A stretch of 39,943 nt of DNA from CAZVFE01 sp964626405 (GTDB lineage: Bacteria > Bacteroidota > Bacteroidia > Cytophagales > Spirosomataceae): contig CAZVFE010000009.1 of NCBI GenBank assembly GCA_964626405.1, positions 1 through 39,943 of the forward strand, read 5' to 3'. Shown here one piece after another: positions 7,235 through 14,461 of this stretch. Positions within the stretch are counted from its first letter, which is position 1; every line of letters starts with the position of its first letter. Below the pieces are notes generated by a model. That model ran no database searches. It was not told the origin of the DNA and saw only the letters and a list, made by a program, of their open reading frames with translations. A program made the translations under genes and the position numbers.

Positions 7235-7260
7235 GGTTGTAAGCAAAAATCGATACAACC
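7235..7260 (-). promoter_or_regulatory. Hairpin before rpsQ
   Basis: The mRNA-sense strand shows GGTTGTA, a 12-base loop and TACAACC: a perfect 7 bp stem in the rpmC-rpsQ gap, ending 28 nt before the rpsQ start. No T-run follows it. It may be an mRNA-stability or regulatory element; the sequence alone gives no function. Weaker 5 bp hairpins occur by chance in such AT-rich gaps (for example before rpmC), so this one deserves only moderate weight. Confidence 0.4.
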
Positions 7261-7274
7261 TATAAATTAATTTT

Positions 7275-7460
7275 TTACGCTAAGCTGTTTAATTGTGTTA
7301 ATAATCTAGCAATTACACGCTTTGCTTCGCGAATTCTTAAAGGATTTTCAATTGGAGAAATTGAATGTGCCAATTGTAAACGGCTCAAATTTTCTTTCTC
7401 CTCAGCGATTTTCTTCACTAATTCGTCTTTTCCTAAACTTTTTATTTCTGCGTTTTTCAT
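7275..7460 (-). CDS. rpmC: 50S ribosomal protein L29
   Basis: A 61-residue, mostly helical protein: MKNAEIKSLGKDELVKKIAEE, then ENLSRLQLAHSISPIENPLR and IREAKRVIARLLTQL. This is the standard L29 pattern (two long helices with a conserved NPxRIRxxRRxIARxxT-like end). L29 lies beside the polypeptide exit tunnel next to L23. It follows rplP by 28 nt. Length is usual. Confidence 0.95.
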   Translation of the reverse strand: MKNAEIKSLGKDELVKKIAEEKENLSRLQLAHSISPIENPLRIREAKRVIARLLTQLNSLA

Positions 7461-7488
7461 TTTCTCAAAGAATTGTTTTTACCAATTT

Positions 7489-7908
7489 CTATTCTTGGTA
7501 ATCTTTACGAACTACAAATTTGGTACGCACTGGAAGCTTTTGAGCAGCTAGTCTCAATGATTCCTGAGCTAATTCTAATGGCACCCCTGCCGATTCAAAA
7601 ATGATTGTACCAGGGTGAACATTTGCAACCCAATATTCTGGAGCTCCCTTTCCCTTACCCATACGAACCTCAGCAGGCTTCTTTGTAATTGGCTTATCAG
7701 GGAAAACTCTGATCCAAACTTGGCCTTCACGTTTCATAGCTCTTGTTACTGAAATACGAGCTGCCTCAATTTGGCGAGCAGTAATTCTACCTCCTTCTAA
7801 TGACTTAATCGCGAATGATCCAAAATCAATTTCGTGGCCACGGGTAGCAACTCCCTTAATCCGACCTTTTTGTTGCTTACGAAACTTGGTTCTTTTTGGC
7901 TGTAACAT
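7489..7908 (-). CDS. rplP: 50S ribosomal protein L16
   Basis: A 139-residue protein beginning MLQPKRTKFRKQQKGRIKG, followed by GHEIDFGSFAIKSLEGGRIT, RQIEAARISVTRAMKREGQV and RMGKGKGAPEYWVANVHPGT, all diagnostic of L16. L16 organises the A-site region of 23S rRNA near the peptidyl-transferase centre. The conserved Arg in the KREG-to-RMGKGKG region is the family's known hydroxylation area; I see no hydroxylase gene here. It follows rpsC by 37 nt. Confidence 0.97.
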   Translation of the reverse strand: MLQPKRTKFRKQQKGRIKGVATRGHEIDFGSFAIKSLEGGRITARQIEAARISVTRAMKREGQVWIRVFPDKPITKKPAEVRMGKGKGAPEYWVANVHPGTIIFESAGVPLELAQESLRLAAQKLPVRTKFVVRKDYQE

Positions 7909-7945
7909 CTTATTATTATTTTTCTAATTTCTTAATAAATAAATC

Positions 7946-8722
7946 TTATCTTCTCTTACCTCTTCCTCCACCTTGCTTTTTATCCGCATCAGCACGATCA
8001 TTTCTTCTTCTTCCTCTATCCATTCCTCCTCCTCTATTATCGTTAGAGTTTCCTCCTGATACATTACCATATCCAGCATTTGGAGATAAATCACGCTTTC
8101 CATAAACTTCTCCACGGAAAACCCAAACCTTGATTCCAATCTTTCCGTATACAGTTAAAGCTTCTGAAATAGCATAGTCTACGTCTGCACGAATTGTATG
8201 AAGAGGAATTCTACCCTCTTTATATCCTTCAGAACGCGCCATTTCAGCACCACCTAAACGGCCAGATAATTTTAATTTGATACCCTGAGCACCTACTCTC
8301 ATGGCAGAAGCAATCGCTTGCTTCATCGCACGTCTGAAAGAAATACGAGCCTGTAATTGTTGAGCAATTCCCTCACCAATTAATTTAGCATCTAATTCCG
8401 GACGCTTGATTTCAAAAATATTGATTTGAACGTCTTTTCCAGTAATTGCTTTCAACTCCTCTTTTAACTTATCTACCTCTGCACCTTGCTTACCAATTAC
8501 AACACCTGCACGAGCAGTATTAATTGTTAATGTGATACGCTTTAAAGTACGTTCAATGATAACTTTAGAGATGGATCCCTTAGGAATACGAGCGTAAACA
8601 TATTTACGGATTTTATCGTCTTCTACTAATTTGTCGGCAAAAGTCTTTCCACCGTACCAGTTAGAATCCCATCCTCTGATAACTCCTAATCTTAATCCAA
8701 CGGGGTTAATTTTTTGTCCCAT
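7946..8722 (-). CDS. rpsC: 30S ribosomal protein S3 with Gly/Arg/Asp-rich tail
   Basis: A 258-residue S3, starting MGQKINPVGLRLGVIRGWDS. It has the KH domain (RAGVVIGKQGAEVDKLKEEL, residues about 72-91) and the C-terminal domain (SGRLGGAEMARSEGYKEGRI, DVDYAISEALTVYGKIGIKV). S3 lines the mRNA entry channel and takes part in mRNA unwinding. The last 40 or so residues are a low-complexity tail rich in Gly, Arg, Asn and Asp ending GGGRGKRR, longer than in many S3 proteins. It lies 18 nt after rplV. Confidence 0.97.
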   Translation of the reverse strand: MGQKINPVGLRLGVIRGWDSNWYGGKTFADKLVEDDKIRKYVYARIPKGSISKVIIERTLKRITLTINTARAGVVIGKQGAEVDKLKEELKAITGKDVQINIFEIKRPELDAKLIGEGIAQQLQARISFRRAMKQAIASAMRVGAQGIKLKLSGRLGGAEMARSEGYKEGRIPLHTIRADVDYAISEALTVYGKIGIKVWVFRGEVYGKRDLSPNAGYGNVSGGNSNDNRGGGMDRGRRRNDRADADKKQGGGRGKRR

Positions 8723-8740
8723 TTCTTTTATTATTAAAGT

Positions 8741-9127
8741 TTATTTTTCTTCTGATTTAGTTTCTACTTCTTCCACTGCAGGAGCTGCATTTGATGCAAC
8801 CACTAAAGTGATATGATTCGAGCGCTTCAAAATACGGTGCCCTCTTCCTTGCGGAGCCGGACGTAAACGCTTTAATGAAGAACCACCATCAACGAATATC
8901 GTCTTGATGTATAGGTCAGCATCTTCAATGCTCACTTCCTCGTTCTTATTCTGCCAGTTTGCAACTGCAGAAAGTAATAACTTTTCTATGCTTTTTGCTC
9001 CAACTCTTGGTTCAAACTTCAAAATTGCCAATGCCTTGGAAACCTTCTGTCCGCGAACCATATCAGCTACGATTCTCATTTTCTGAGGTGAAGTAGGAAC
9101 ATTCTTTAATTTAGCAACTGCTTCCAT
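8741..9127 (-). CDS. rplV: 50S ribosomal protein L22
   Basis: A 128-residue protein: MEAVAKLKNVPTSPQKMRIV, then ADMVRGQKVSKALAILKFEP and the beta-hairpin end AGRxKRxRPAPQGRGHRILKRSNHITLVV (here KRLRPAPQGRGHRILKRSNH). The hairpin lines the exit tunnel and is where macrolide-resistance changes are known in other species. The last 20 residues are acidic (AAPAVEEVETKSEEK), a modest extension. It follows rpsS by 33 nt. Confidence 0.97.
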   Translation of the reverse strand: MEAVAKLKNVPTSPQKMRIVADMVRGQKVSKALAILKFEPRVGAKSIEKLLLSAVANWQNKNEEVSIEDADLYIKTIFVDGGSSLKRLRPAPQGRGHRILKRSNHITLVVASNAAPAVEEVETKSEEK

Positions 9128-9160
9128 CTTAATGTTTATTACTAGGTTTTACCCCGTTAA

Positions 9161-9439
9161 TTATTTTTTACCTTTATCCTTCTTGGCAATATGTCCACGG
9201 AAATTACGTGTCGGAGAAAATTCCCCTAATTTATGCCCCACCATGTTTTCTGTAACATAAACAGGGATAAACTTATTACCATTGTGTACTGCAAATGTAT
9301 GTCCGATGAAGTCTGGAGAAATCATTGAACGTCTAGACCAAGTCTTGATCACAGACTTCTTCCCAGATTCATTCATCGCCTGTACTTTGTTGTCTAGACG
9401 ATAATCGATATAAGGACCTTTTTTTAATGAACGTGCCAT
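9161..9439 (-). CDS. rpsS: 30S ribosomal protein S19
   Basis: A 92-residue protein: MARSLKKGPYIDYRLDNKVQ, RRSMISPDFIGHTFAVHNG and NMVGHKLGEFSPTRNFRGH, the invariant S19 pattern. S19 lies in the 30S head beside S13. It follows rplB by 19 nt and precedes rplV by 33 nt. Length and start are as expected. Confidence 0.98.
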   Translation of the reverse strand: MARSLKKGPYIDYRLDNKVQAMNESGKKSVIKTWSRRSMISPDFIGHTFAVHNGNKFIPVYVTENMVGHKLGEFSPTRNFRGHIAKKDKGKK

Positions 9440-9458
9440 TTATTATTCTCTTATTATA

Positions 9459-10283
9459 TTATTTTCTTCTACTAATAATCAAACGATTTGTGCTCTTCTT
9501 AGGATCTCTGGTCTTCTTACCTTTCGCTAATAAACCATTTCTAGAACGAGGATGACCTCCAGATGAACGGCCTTCACCACCACCCATCGGGTGATCAACT
9601 GGATTCATTACCACACCACGAACTCTAGGGCGACGACCTAACCAACGCTTACGTCCCGCTTTTCCTAAATTAATGTTCATGTGGTTCTCATTTGAAACTG
9701 TACCAACAGTTGCTAAACAAGTACCCAACACTAATCTCATCTCTCCAGAAGGTAATTTTAAAGTAACATACTTTCCTTCTTTCGCTAATAACTGAGCATA
9801 CGTTCCAGCCGAACGAGCTAATTCAGCTCCCGCACCCGGACGAAGTTCAATCGCGTGTACTAATGTACCAAGCGGAATGTTTACCATTGGCATTGCATTT
9901 CCTACTTCCGGAGCTACTTTCTCTCCTGATACAATCGTCGTACCTACCTGTAATCCCTGTGGAGCAATGATGTATGCCATCTCTCCATCAGCATATTCAA
10001 CCAAGGCAATTCTTGCCGTTCTGTTTGGATCGTACTCTATCGTCTTTACCTCCGCTGTTACATCAAATTTCCTTCTCGCAAAGTCAATAACACGGTAACG
10101 ACGCTTATGGCCTCCTCCAATGTATCTCATTGAACGACGACCATCACTATTTCTACCACCCGTCCTTTTAATCGGTTCTAATAACGGTTTATAAGGACTC
10201 TTAGCAGTAATCTCCTCGAACGTTGGCGCAATACGCTGACGTTGTCCTGGAGTTGTCGGTTTTAATTTTTTAATTGCTGCCAT
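9459..10283 (-). CDS. rplB: 50S ribosomal protein L2
   Basis: A 274-residue protein starting MAAIKKLKPTTPGQRQRI with RRSMRYIGGGHKRRYRVIDF in the RNA-binding domain and VRGVVMNPVDHPMGGGEGRS near residues 220-240. The VDHPMGGGEG segment holds the conserved His important for subunit association and peptidyl transfer in this family. It lies 46 nt after rplW; the gap holds a 6 bp hairpin. Length is standard. Confidence 0.98.
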   Translation of the reverse strand: MAAIKKLKPTTPGQRQRIAPTFEEITAKSPYKPLLEPIKRTGGRNSDGRRSMRYIGGGHKRRYRVIDFARRKFDVTAEVKTIEYDPNRTARIALVEYADGEMAYIIAPQGLQVGTTIVSGEKVAPEVGNAMPMVNIPLGTLVHAIELRPGAGAELARSAGTYAQLLAKEGKYVTLKLPSGEMRLVLGTCLATVGTVSNENHMNINLGKAGRKRWLGRRPRVRGVVMNPVDHPMGGGEGRSSGGHPRSRNGLLAKGKKTRDPKKSTNRLIISRRK

Positions 10284-10291
10284 TTATTTTA

Positions 10292-10312
10292 GTTCATTTT
10301 ATCGGGATGAAC
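10292..10312 (-). promoter_or_regulatory. Hairpin before rplB
   Basis: The mRNA-sense strand reads GTTCAT-CCCGATAAA-ATGAAC, a perfect 6 bp stem with a 9-base loop, ending 8 nt before the rplB start. The ATG inside it is out of frame with rplB and is not a credible start. The hairpin is close enough to the start codon to affect ribosome access. A regulatory function is inference only. Confidence 0.35.
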
Positions 10313-10329
10313 CCCCTTAGTTATACGAA

Positions 10330-10617
10330 TTAAATTCCTGAATAAAAATCAATCACTTCACCATCAGCTACCGTAACAATCGCCTTCTTGAAAGTCGATG
10401 TTCTTCCTGATGTAATTTTTGTTCTTGTGCTTCTTGATTTTTTCTTACCAAGCTGACGCATAGTAGTTACATCTGTAACCTCTACACCATACATCTTCTT
10501 CACTTCCTTGGCAATCTCAATCTTGTTGGCGTTCATGTCAACAATAAAAGTATACTTGCCTTTTTCTTGCATGCCTTGAGACTTTTCAGTCAATGCCGGA
10601 CGCTTAATAATTCCCAT
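10330..10617 (-). CDS. rplW: 50S ribosomal protein L23
   Basis: A 95-residue protein: MGIIKRPALTEKSQGMQEKG, then YTFIVDMNANKIEIAKEVKK and MYGVEVTDVTTMRQLGKKKS, the L23 pattern. L23 surrounds the exit tunnel and is the docking point for trigger factor and SRP. The sequence after residue 60 is Lys/Arg/Ser/Thr-rich. It begins 6 nt after rplD, which suggests translational coupling. Confidence 0.96.
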   Translation of the reverse strand: MGIIKRPALTEKSQGMQEKGKYTFIVDMNANKIEIAKEVKKMYGVEVTDVTTMRQLGKKKSRSTRTKITSGRTSTFKKAIVTVADGEVIDFYSGI

Positions 10618-10623
10618 TTTATT

Positions 10624-11253
10624 TTAATTTTTAAATGAAGATTCAATTTTTTCCAATGCCTCTTGGGTAATAATTAACTTAGACGCATTTACTAAATCAT
10701 AGGTGTTAATATCATTAGCCGTAGTAATCTTAGCCTTCGGAACATTTCTTCCAGATAATACTACATTCGCATTTACCTCTGGAGTTATTAATAATGTTTT
10801 TGTTCCGTCTAAAGAAAATGCCTTTAACATTGAAATGTATGACTTTGTCTTTGGAGCATCAAAACTTACCGCATCAATTACAGAAACATCTCCAGATTGA
10901 ATCTTAGATGCTAATGCAGACTGACGAGCTAAACTCTTAACCTTCTTATTTAATTTGAAATGATAGTCTCTTGGTCTTGGTCCGAAAATTCTACCTCCAC
11001 CCTTGAATAAAGGAGACTTCAATGATCCAGCACGAGCACCACCCGTACCTTTTTGTTTCTTGATCTTACGCGTTGAACGAGCAACCTCTGCTCTTTCTTT
11101 CGCTTTATGAGTACCCTGACGCTGATTCGCTAAATATTGCTTAACGTCTAAGTATACTACGTGCTCATTTGGGGTAATACCAAAGATATCATCAGAAAGC
11201 TTAACTTTCTTTCCGGTATCTTTTCCCTCCATATTATATACTGCTAATTCCAT
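10624..11253 (-). CDS. rplD: 50S ribosomal protein L4
   Basis: A 209-residue protein with the long loop that reaches into the exit tunnel (KIKKQKGTGGARAGSLKSPL, residues about 63-82, then GGGRIFGPRPRDY). L4 is also the repressor of the S10 operon in E. coli. Here the leader before rplC is a candidate for similar control, although the E. coli mechanism is not known to extend to Bacteroidota. It lies 21 nt after rplC and 6 nt before rplW. Length is standard. Confidence 0.97.
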   Translation of the reverse strand: MELAVYNMEGKDTGKKVKLSDDIFGITPNEHVVYLDVKQYLANQRQGTHKAKERAEVARSTRKIKKQKGTGGARAGSLKSPLFKGGGRIFGPRPRDYHFKLNKKVKSLARQSALASKIQSGDVSVIDAVSFDAPKTKSYISMLKAFSLDGTKTLLITPEVNANVVLSGRNVPKAKITTANDINTYDLVNASKLIITQEALEKIESSFKN

Positions 11254-11274
11254 TTTTCTTTTCCTTTAGGAAGA

Positions 11275-11901
11275 CTATTCAACATATTTTTCAATTGTAA
11301 CAAACGAATTCTTAGCACCAGGAACCGATCCTGAAACTACTAATAAATTCTTCTCTGGGTAAATCTTCAATACACGAAGATTCTCCACCATCACTCTCGC
11401 ACCACCTGTACGTCCAGCCATTCTTAGACCTTTAAATACACGCGCTGGGAATGAACATGCACCAATTGAACCTGGAGCTCTTAATCTATTGTGCTGTCCG
11501 TGTGTAGCTCCTCCAACTCCACCAAATCCATGACGCTTCACAACCCCTTGGAAACCTTTTCCCTTTGAAGTTCCTACCGCATCAATATAGTCCCCCTCAG
11601 AAAACTTATCAACTCCTACTACATCACCTAATTTTAATTCATCTGTAAACGAACGAAACTCCACCAATTTCTTCTTAGGTGTAGTCTTCGCTTTTTTGAA
11701 GTGTCCTAACAACGATTTCGTCGTATTCTTCTCTTTCTTCTCACCGAATCCCAATTGGATAGCATCATATCCATCCTTGTCTACGGTCTTAACCTGTGTA
11801 ACAACACATGGCCCGGCTTCAATCAGCGTACATGGAACGTTCAATCCGTTCTCGTCGTATAGGCTGGTCATTCCGATTTTTTTACCAATAATTCCTGACA
11901 T
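11275..11901 (-). CDS. rplC: 50S ribosomal protein L3
   Basis: A 208-residue protein: MSGIIGKKIGMTSLYDENGL, then the extended loop with GFQGVVKRHGFGGVGGATHG (residues about 115-135) and GACSFPARVFKGLRMAGRTG. L3 is an assembly initiator whose loop approaches the peptidyl-transferase centre. It is the first gene of the operon here; rpsJ, which normally comes before it, is not upstream. No Shine-Dalgarno sequence is apparent; the stretch before the ATG is A/T-only. Confidence 0.97.
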   Translation of the reverse strand: MSGIIGKKIGMTSLYDENGLNVPCTLIEAGPCVVTQVKTVDKDGYDAIQLGFGEKKEKNTTKSLLGHFKKAKTTPKKKLVEFRSFTDELKLGDVVGVDKFSEGDYIDAVGTSKGKGFQGVVKRHGFGGVGGATHGQHNRLRAPGSIGACSFPARVFKGLRMAGRTGGARVMVENLRVLKIYPEKNLLVVSGSVPGAKNSFVTIEKYVE

Positions 11902-12226
11902 AAAAATGTTTTTAAAAAATTTAAAAATCCTACAAGGCTACCTCGGCTTGTTGTAGGTTAAAACGCGGTTTTAAACGCGATTTTGAACAATAAGAACAGA
12001 ATTGGATATAAACGACAAGATGCGTCGCCTCAATAAAAAGAGAGCTTTTTCATCTTGTACAGCTTAATATTTAATCATTAGGATGGGCATTCATACCTCA
12101 AAGATCAATACCAGTTCTGAACAATTTTGTTCTCCATTTTAGTACAGCTAATTTCTTCATAACGCTCAAAGAAGTTCTGCCAACCTCATTTGAATCCAAT
12201 TTTAGCTGATTTTCTAAAAGGGAGTG
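11902..12226 (-). promoter_or_regulatory. Structured 5' leader of the ribosomal protein operon
   Basis: This long gap has no recognisable gene but several folds on the mRNA-sense strand. ACAAGATG pairs with CATCTTGT (12051-12058 and 12015-12022), and directly inside it AAAAAG pairs with CTTTTT around a CTCT loop, leaving a one-sided 12-base bulge. A second stem pairs CCTACAA with TTGTAGG (11951-11957 and 11929-11935) about 28 nt before rplC. GAACAA/TTGTTC at 12119-12132 is a third small stem. None is followed by a clear terminator T-run. A 5' UTR that responds to a ribosomal protein is plausible but inferred. Confidence 0.5.
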
Positions 12227-12234
12227 CAAAGTTA
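12227..12234 (-). promoter_or_regulatory. Bacteroidota-type -7 promoter element for the rplC operon
   Basis: On the minus strand this is TAACTTTG, a full match to the Bacteroidota -7 consensus TAnnTTTG. Transcription would begin near 12220, giving a leader of about 320 nt before rplC. The matching -33 element (TTTG or TTG about 19 bases upstream) is weak; only TGTTTC is seen near the expected place. It sits about 57 nt beyond the stop codon of the upstream DoxX-like gene. Confidence 0.55.
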
Positions 12235-12291
12235 GAAATAAAATTCTGAAAAAGAAACAGTTGGTGAAAAAAAAATTAAATTAATTTTCAA

Positions 12292-12657
12292 TTAGTATAA
12301 GGCCTTGAATTTTTCACGCTCAACATAGGCCAACCAAACTAATAAGGCTAATATAAGAATCCCAAATCCAGGCTGCCCCAAAATGAATACTTCAAAAGAA
12401 AGTATATTGACAGATACTGGAATCAAAATTACCAAACCTAAAGCCCTAAATCGAGGTATTAATAATAATATCACTCCTATTAATTCCACTACTTTCACCA
12501 TGGCCATATAACCCGTATTATTCATAATGGAAGAATAATCCTTTGCAATGCCTGGCTCCATGGCTGGCTCTGGAAATAAGTGGAAAAAAAACTGTGATAT
12601 GGACAATAAAAACACTAAAGCTAAAAAATAGCTTACTACATTGGCAATTTTTTTCAT
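12292..12657 (-). CDS. DoxX-like small membrane protein
   Basis: A 121-residue protein with about four hydrophobic membrane segments: residues 7-28, 52-69, 71-90 and 94-111. The overall plan, with VVELIGVILLLIPRFRALGL in the middle, resembles the DoxX/DoxX-like family, small inner-membrane proteins whose exact function is mostly unknown. It begins 11 nt after comB and is the last gene of the run with gcvT and comB. A role in redox balance or sulfur metabolism is sometimes proposed for relatives, but nothing here proves it. Confidence 0.6.
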   Translation of the reverse strand: MKKIANVVSYFLALVFLLSISQFFFHLFPEPAMEPGIAKDYSSIMNNTGYMAMVKVVELIGVILLLIPRFRALGLVILIPVSVNILSFEVFILGQPGFGILILALLVWLAYVEREKFKALY

Positions 12658-12668
12658 TTTATGAAAAG

Positions 12669-13370
12669 TTAAATGGTTAAAAAATCTCTATTTAAAATTG
12701 GTAATACATCATACATATCTCGCTCTAAACAAAATTCAATATCCTTCTCTATTCCCAATCGTTTCAACCTTTCTACATGGGAAGAATTCTTTACAAAATT
12801 CAGCAAATCTAATTTTGCTTGCTTATATAAACTCATTGCCATCAAGGAAGCATCATCTGCATAGGTATATTCCCCCTCCAATCCTTCAATTAAGGCTCCA
12901 GCAAATAAACTATCCTCTAAATTTGGCCTTCCCTTCCATCCCGCACAAACTACTAAAGCATCCCCCTCCCAATTTTTTAGCCGCTCAACTACCTTTGAAA
13001 TATTTAGAAATGCCCCTACCATTAACAAGGGAGAAGTTGACGATCTTCTTATTGCCACCGTTCCATTGGTGGTCGTTACACATATCTTCGCCCCCTTTAT
13101 TCTTTCCTCCTGAAAACTAAAAGGAGAATTCCCTAAATCAAATCCATCCGGACTTTCCCCGTTTCTTTCTGCTGCTATTAAATACCCTTCCGATTTCTTC
13201 GATCTACATAATTCTAAATCTTCCACCGGAAGAATTCTCTCTGCCCCATTTCCAAATGCGGTAACCATACAAGATGTTGCACGAAAAATATCAACTACTA
13301 CCACAGCAAGATTGGATACATCATAAAGATGAATCAAATCTGGAGATAAACATACATCTATTTTTTTCAT
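12669..13370 (-). CDS. comB: 2-phosphosulfolactate phosphatase family protein (ComB)
   Basis: A 233-residue protein with the ComB signatures VVVDIFRATSCMVTAFGNGA (residues 24-43), AERNGESPDGFDLGNSP (67-83) and VTTTNGT (98-104). ComB hydrolyses 2-phospho-3-sulfolactate to sulfolactate, a step of coenzyme M synthesis in methanogens. Bacteria do not usually make coenzyme M, so the product may be sulfolactate itself or feed another sulfonate; the Bacteroidota are known for sulfonolipids, but no gene here links the two. It overlaps the end of gcvT by 4 nt, which suggests translational coupling. The family call is firm; the physiological substrate is not. Confidence 0.85.
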   Translation of the reverse strand: MKKIDVCLSPDLIHLYDVSNLAVVVVDIFRATSCMVTAFGNGAERILPVEDLELCRSKKSEGYLIAAERNGESPDGFDLGNSPFSFQEERIKGAKICVTTTNGTVAIRRSSTSPLLMVGAFLNISKVVERLKNWEGDALVVCAGWKGRPNLEDSLFAGALIEGLEGEYTYADDASLMAMSLYKQAKLDLLNFVKNSSHVERLKRLGIEKDIEFCLERDMYDVLPILNRDFLTI

Positions 13371-14461
13371 TTAATAAACGGCATTTTTACAATTTTAGCC
13401 TTTGCTAATTGATTCCTGATTTCAATATAAATTTCATTCCCAATTTGAGCCTTATTCATAAAGACATATCCCATCCCAATTGCCTTTGATAGGGTAGGCG
13501 ACTGTGTTCCAGAACTTACCTTTCCTATGGTATCGCCTGCTTCATTTTTAATTAAAAATCCAGTTCGTGGAATTCCTCTATCAAGCATTTCAAATCCTAC
13601 TAATTTGTTTTTAGGCCCCTTGTTCTTGATTGATTCATGAATTTCCTTCGCAATAAAATCCTTATTAAAAGAAGTAATCCATCCTAATCCTGCTTCAATT
13701 GGGGAGGTTTCATCATTAATTTCATTTCCATATAAAGCAAATCCCATTTCAGTTCTAAGCGTATCTCTGGCTCCTAAACCAATTGGCTTAATTTCAAATT
13801 CAGCACCTGCTTCCATGATTGCATCCCAAACCTTTTTAGCATCGGCATTTTTTACATAAATCTCAAATCCTCCTGCTCCTGTATAGCCTGTATTGGAAAT
13901 TAGTACTTCTTCAATTCCTGCAATATCCCCCTCTTGAAAATAATAATAAGGAATGGAAGATAAATTTACCCGACTAATTTTCTGAATAGTTTCCTTGGCA
14001 TTTGGGCCTTGAACAGCAAATAATGAATATTCATCACTTGCATTTCTTAATGCACAATTAAATCGATTTTGTTTAGAAATATAATTAAAGTCCTTTTCAA
14101 TATTCGAAGCATTTACTACTAATAAATATTTGTCTGCTTTAAAACGATAAACTAATAAATCATCTACGATTCCTCCTGTTTCATTTAATAAGGAAGAATA
14201 TTGAACCTTCCCATCCACTAATTTACTCGCATCATTGGAGCATACCCATTGAATTAAATCCAAGGCTTCTGGGCCTTCTACCCAAAATTCCCCCATATGA
14301 CTAACATCGAACATCCCCACACTATTTCTTACCTGATGATGTTCTTCGATTAAATTTGTGTATAAAACAGGCATGTTATACCCTGCAAAAGGGACCATCC
14401 TTGCCCCTAATCCAATATGTACTTCGTTTAAAGAAACGGTTTTTAAAGTTGATGATTCCAT
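13367..14461 (-). CDS. gcvT: Aminomethyltransferase (glycine cleavage T protein)
   Basis: A 364-residue folate-dependent enzyme of the glycine cleavage system. It takes the aminomethyl group from the H-protein lipoyl arm and gives 5,10-methylenetetrahydrofolate and ammonia. Family marks are FDVSHMGE (51-58), NETGGIVDDLLVYR (93-106) with the catalytic Asp in the DD pair (100-101), the ANTGYTGAGGFEI-like segment (NTGYTGAGGFEIY) and GLGARDTLRTEMG. Length is normal. gcvH and gcvP are not in the window. Its start directly abuts the stop of the M28-family gene and its end overlaps comB by 4 nt. Confidence 0.96.
   Translation of the reverse strand: MESSTLKTVSLNEVHIGLGARMVPFAGYNMPVLYTNLIEEHHQVRNSVGMFDVSHMGEFWVEGPEALDLIQWVCSNDASKLVDGKVQYSSLLNETGGIVDDLLVYRFKADKYLLVVNASNIEKDFNYISKQNRFNCALRNASDEYSLFAVQGPNAKETIQKISRVNLSSIPYYYFQEGDIAGIEEVLISNTGYTGAGGFEIYVKNADAKKVWDAIMEAGAEFEIKPIGLGARDTLRTEMGFALYGNEINDETSPIEAGLGWITSFNKDFIAKEIHESIKNKGPKNKLVGFEMLDRGIPRTGFLIKNEAGDTIGKVSSGTQSPTLSKAIGMGYVFMNKAQIGNEIYIEIRNQLAKAKIVKMPFIK

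Noticed and set aside
7461..7488. AATTG/CAATT hairpin before rpmC
   Set aside because: Five AT-rich base pairs are expected by chance here; used as a background example, not as a feature.
7896..8139. Open frames on both strands inside rpsC (Ser/Pro/Leu-rich on plus, Glu/Met-rich on minus)
   Set aside because: They are shadows of the repetitive S3 tail, with highly skewed residue use and no resemblance to a family.
12673..13120. Plus-strand open frames opposite comB
   Set aside because: They are antisense to a clearly conserved gene and have no recognisable domain.
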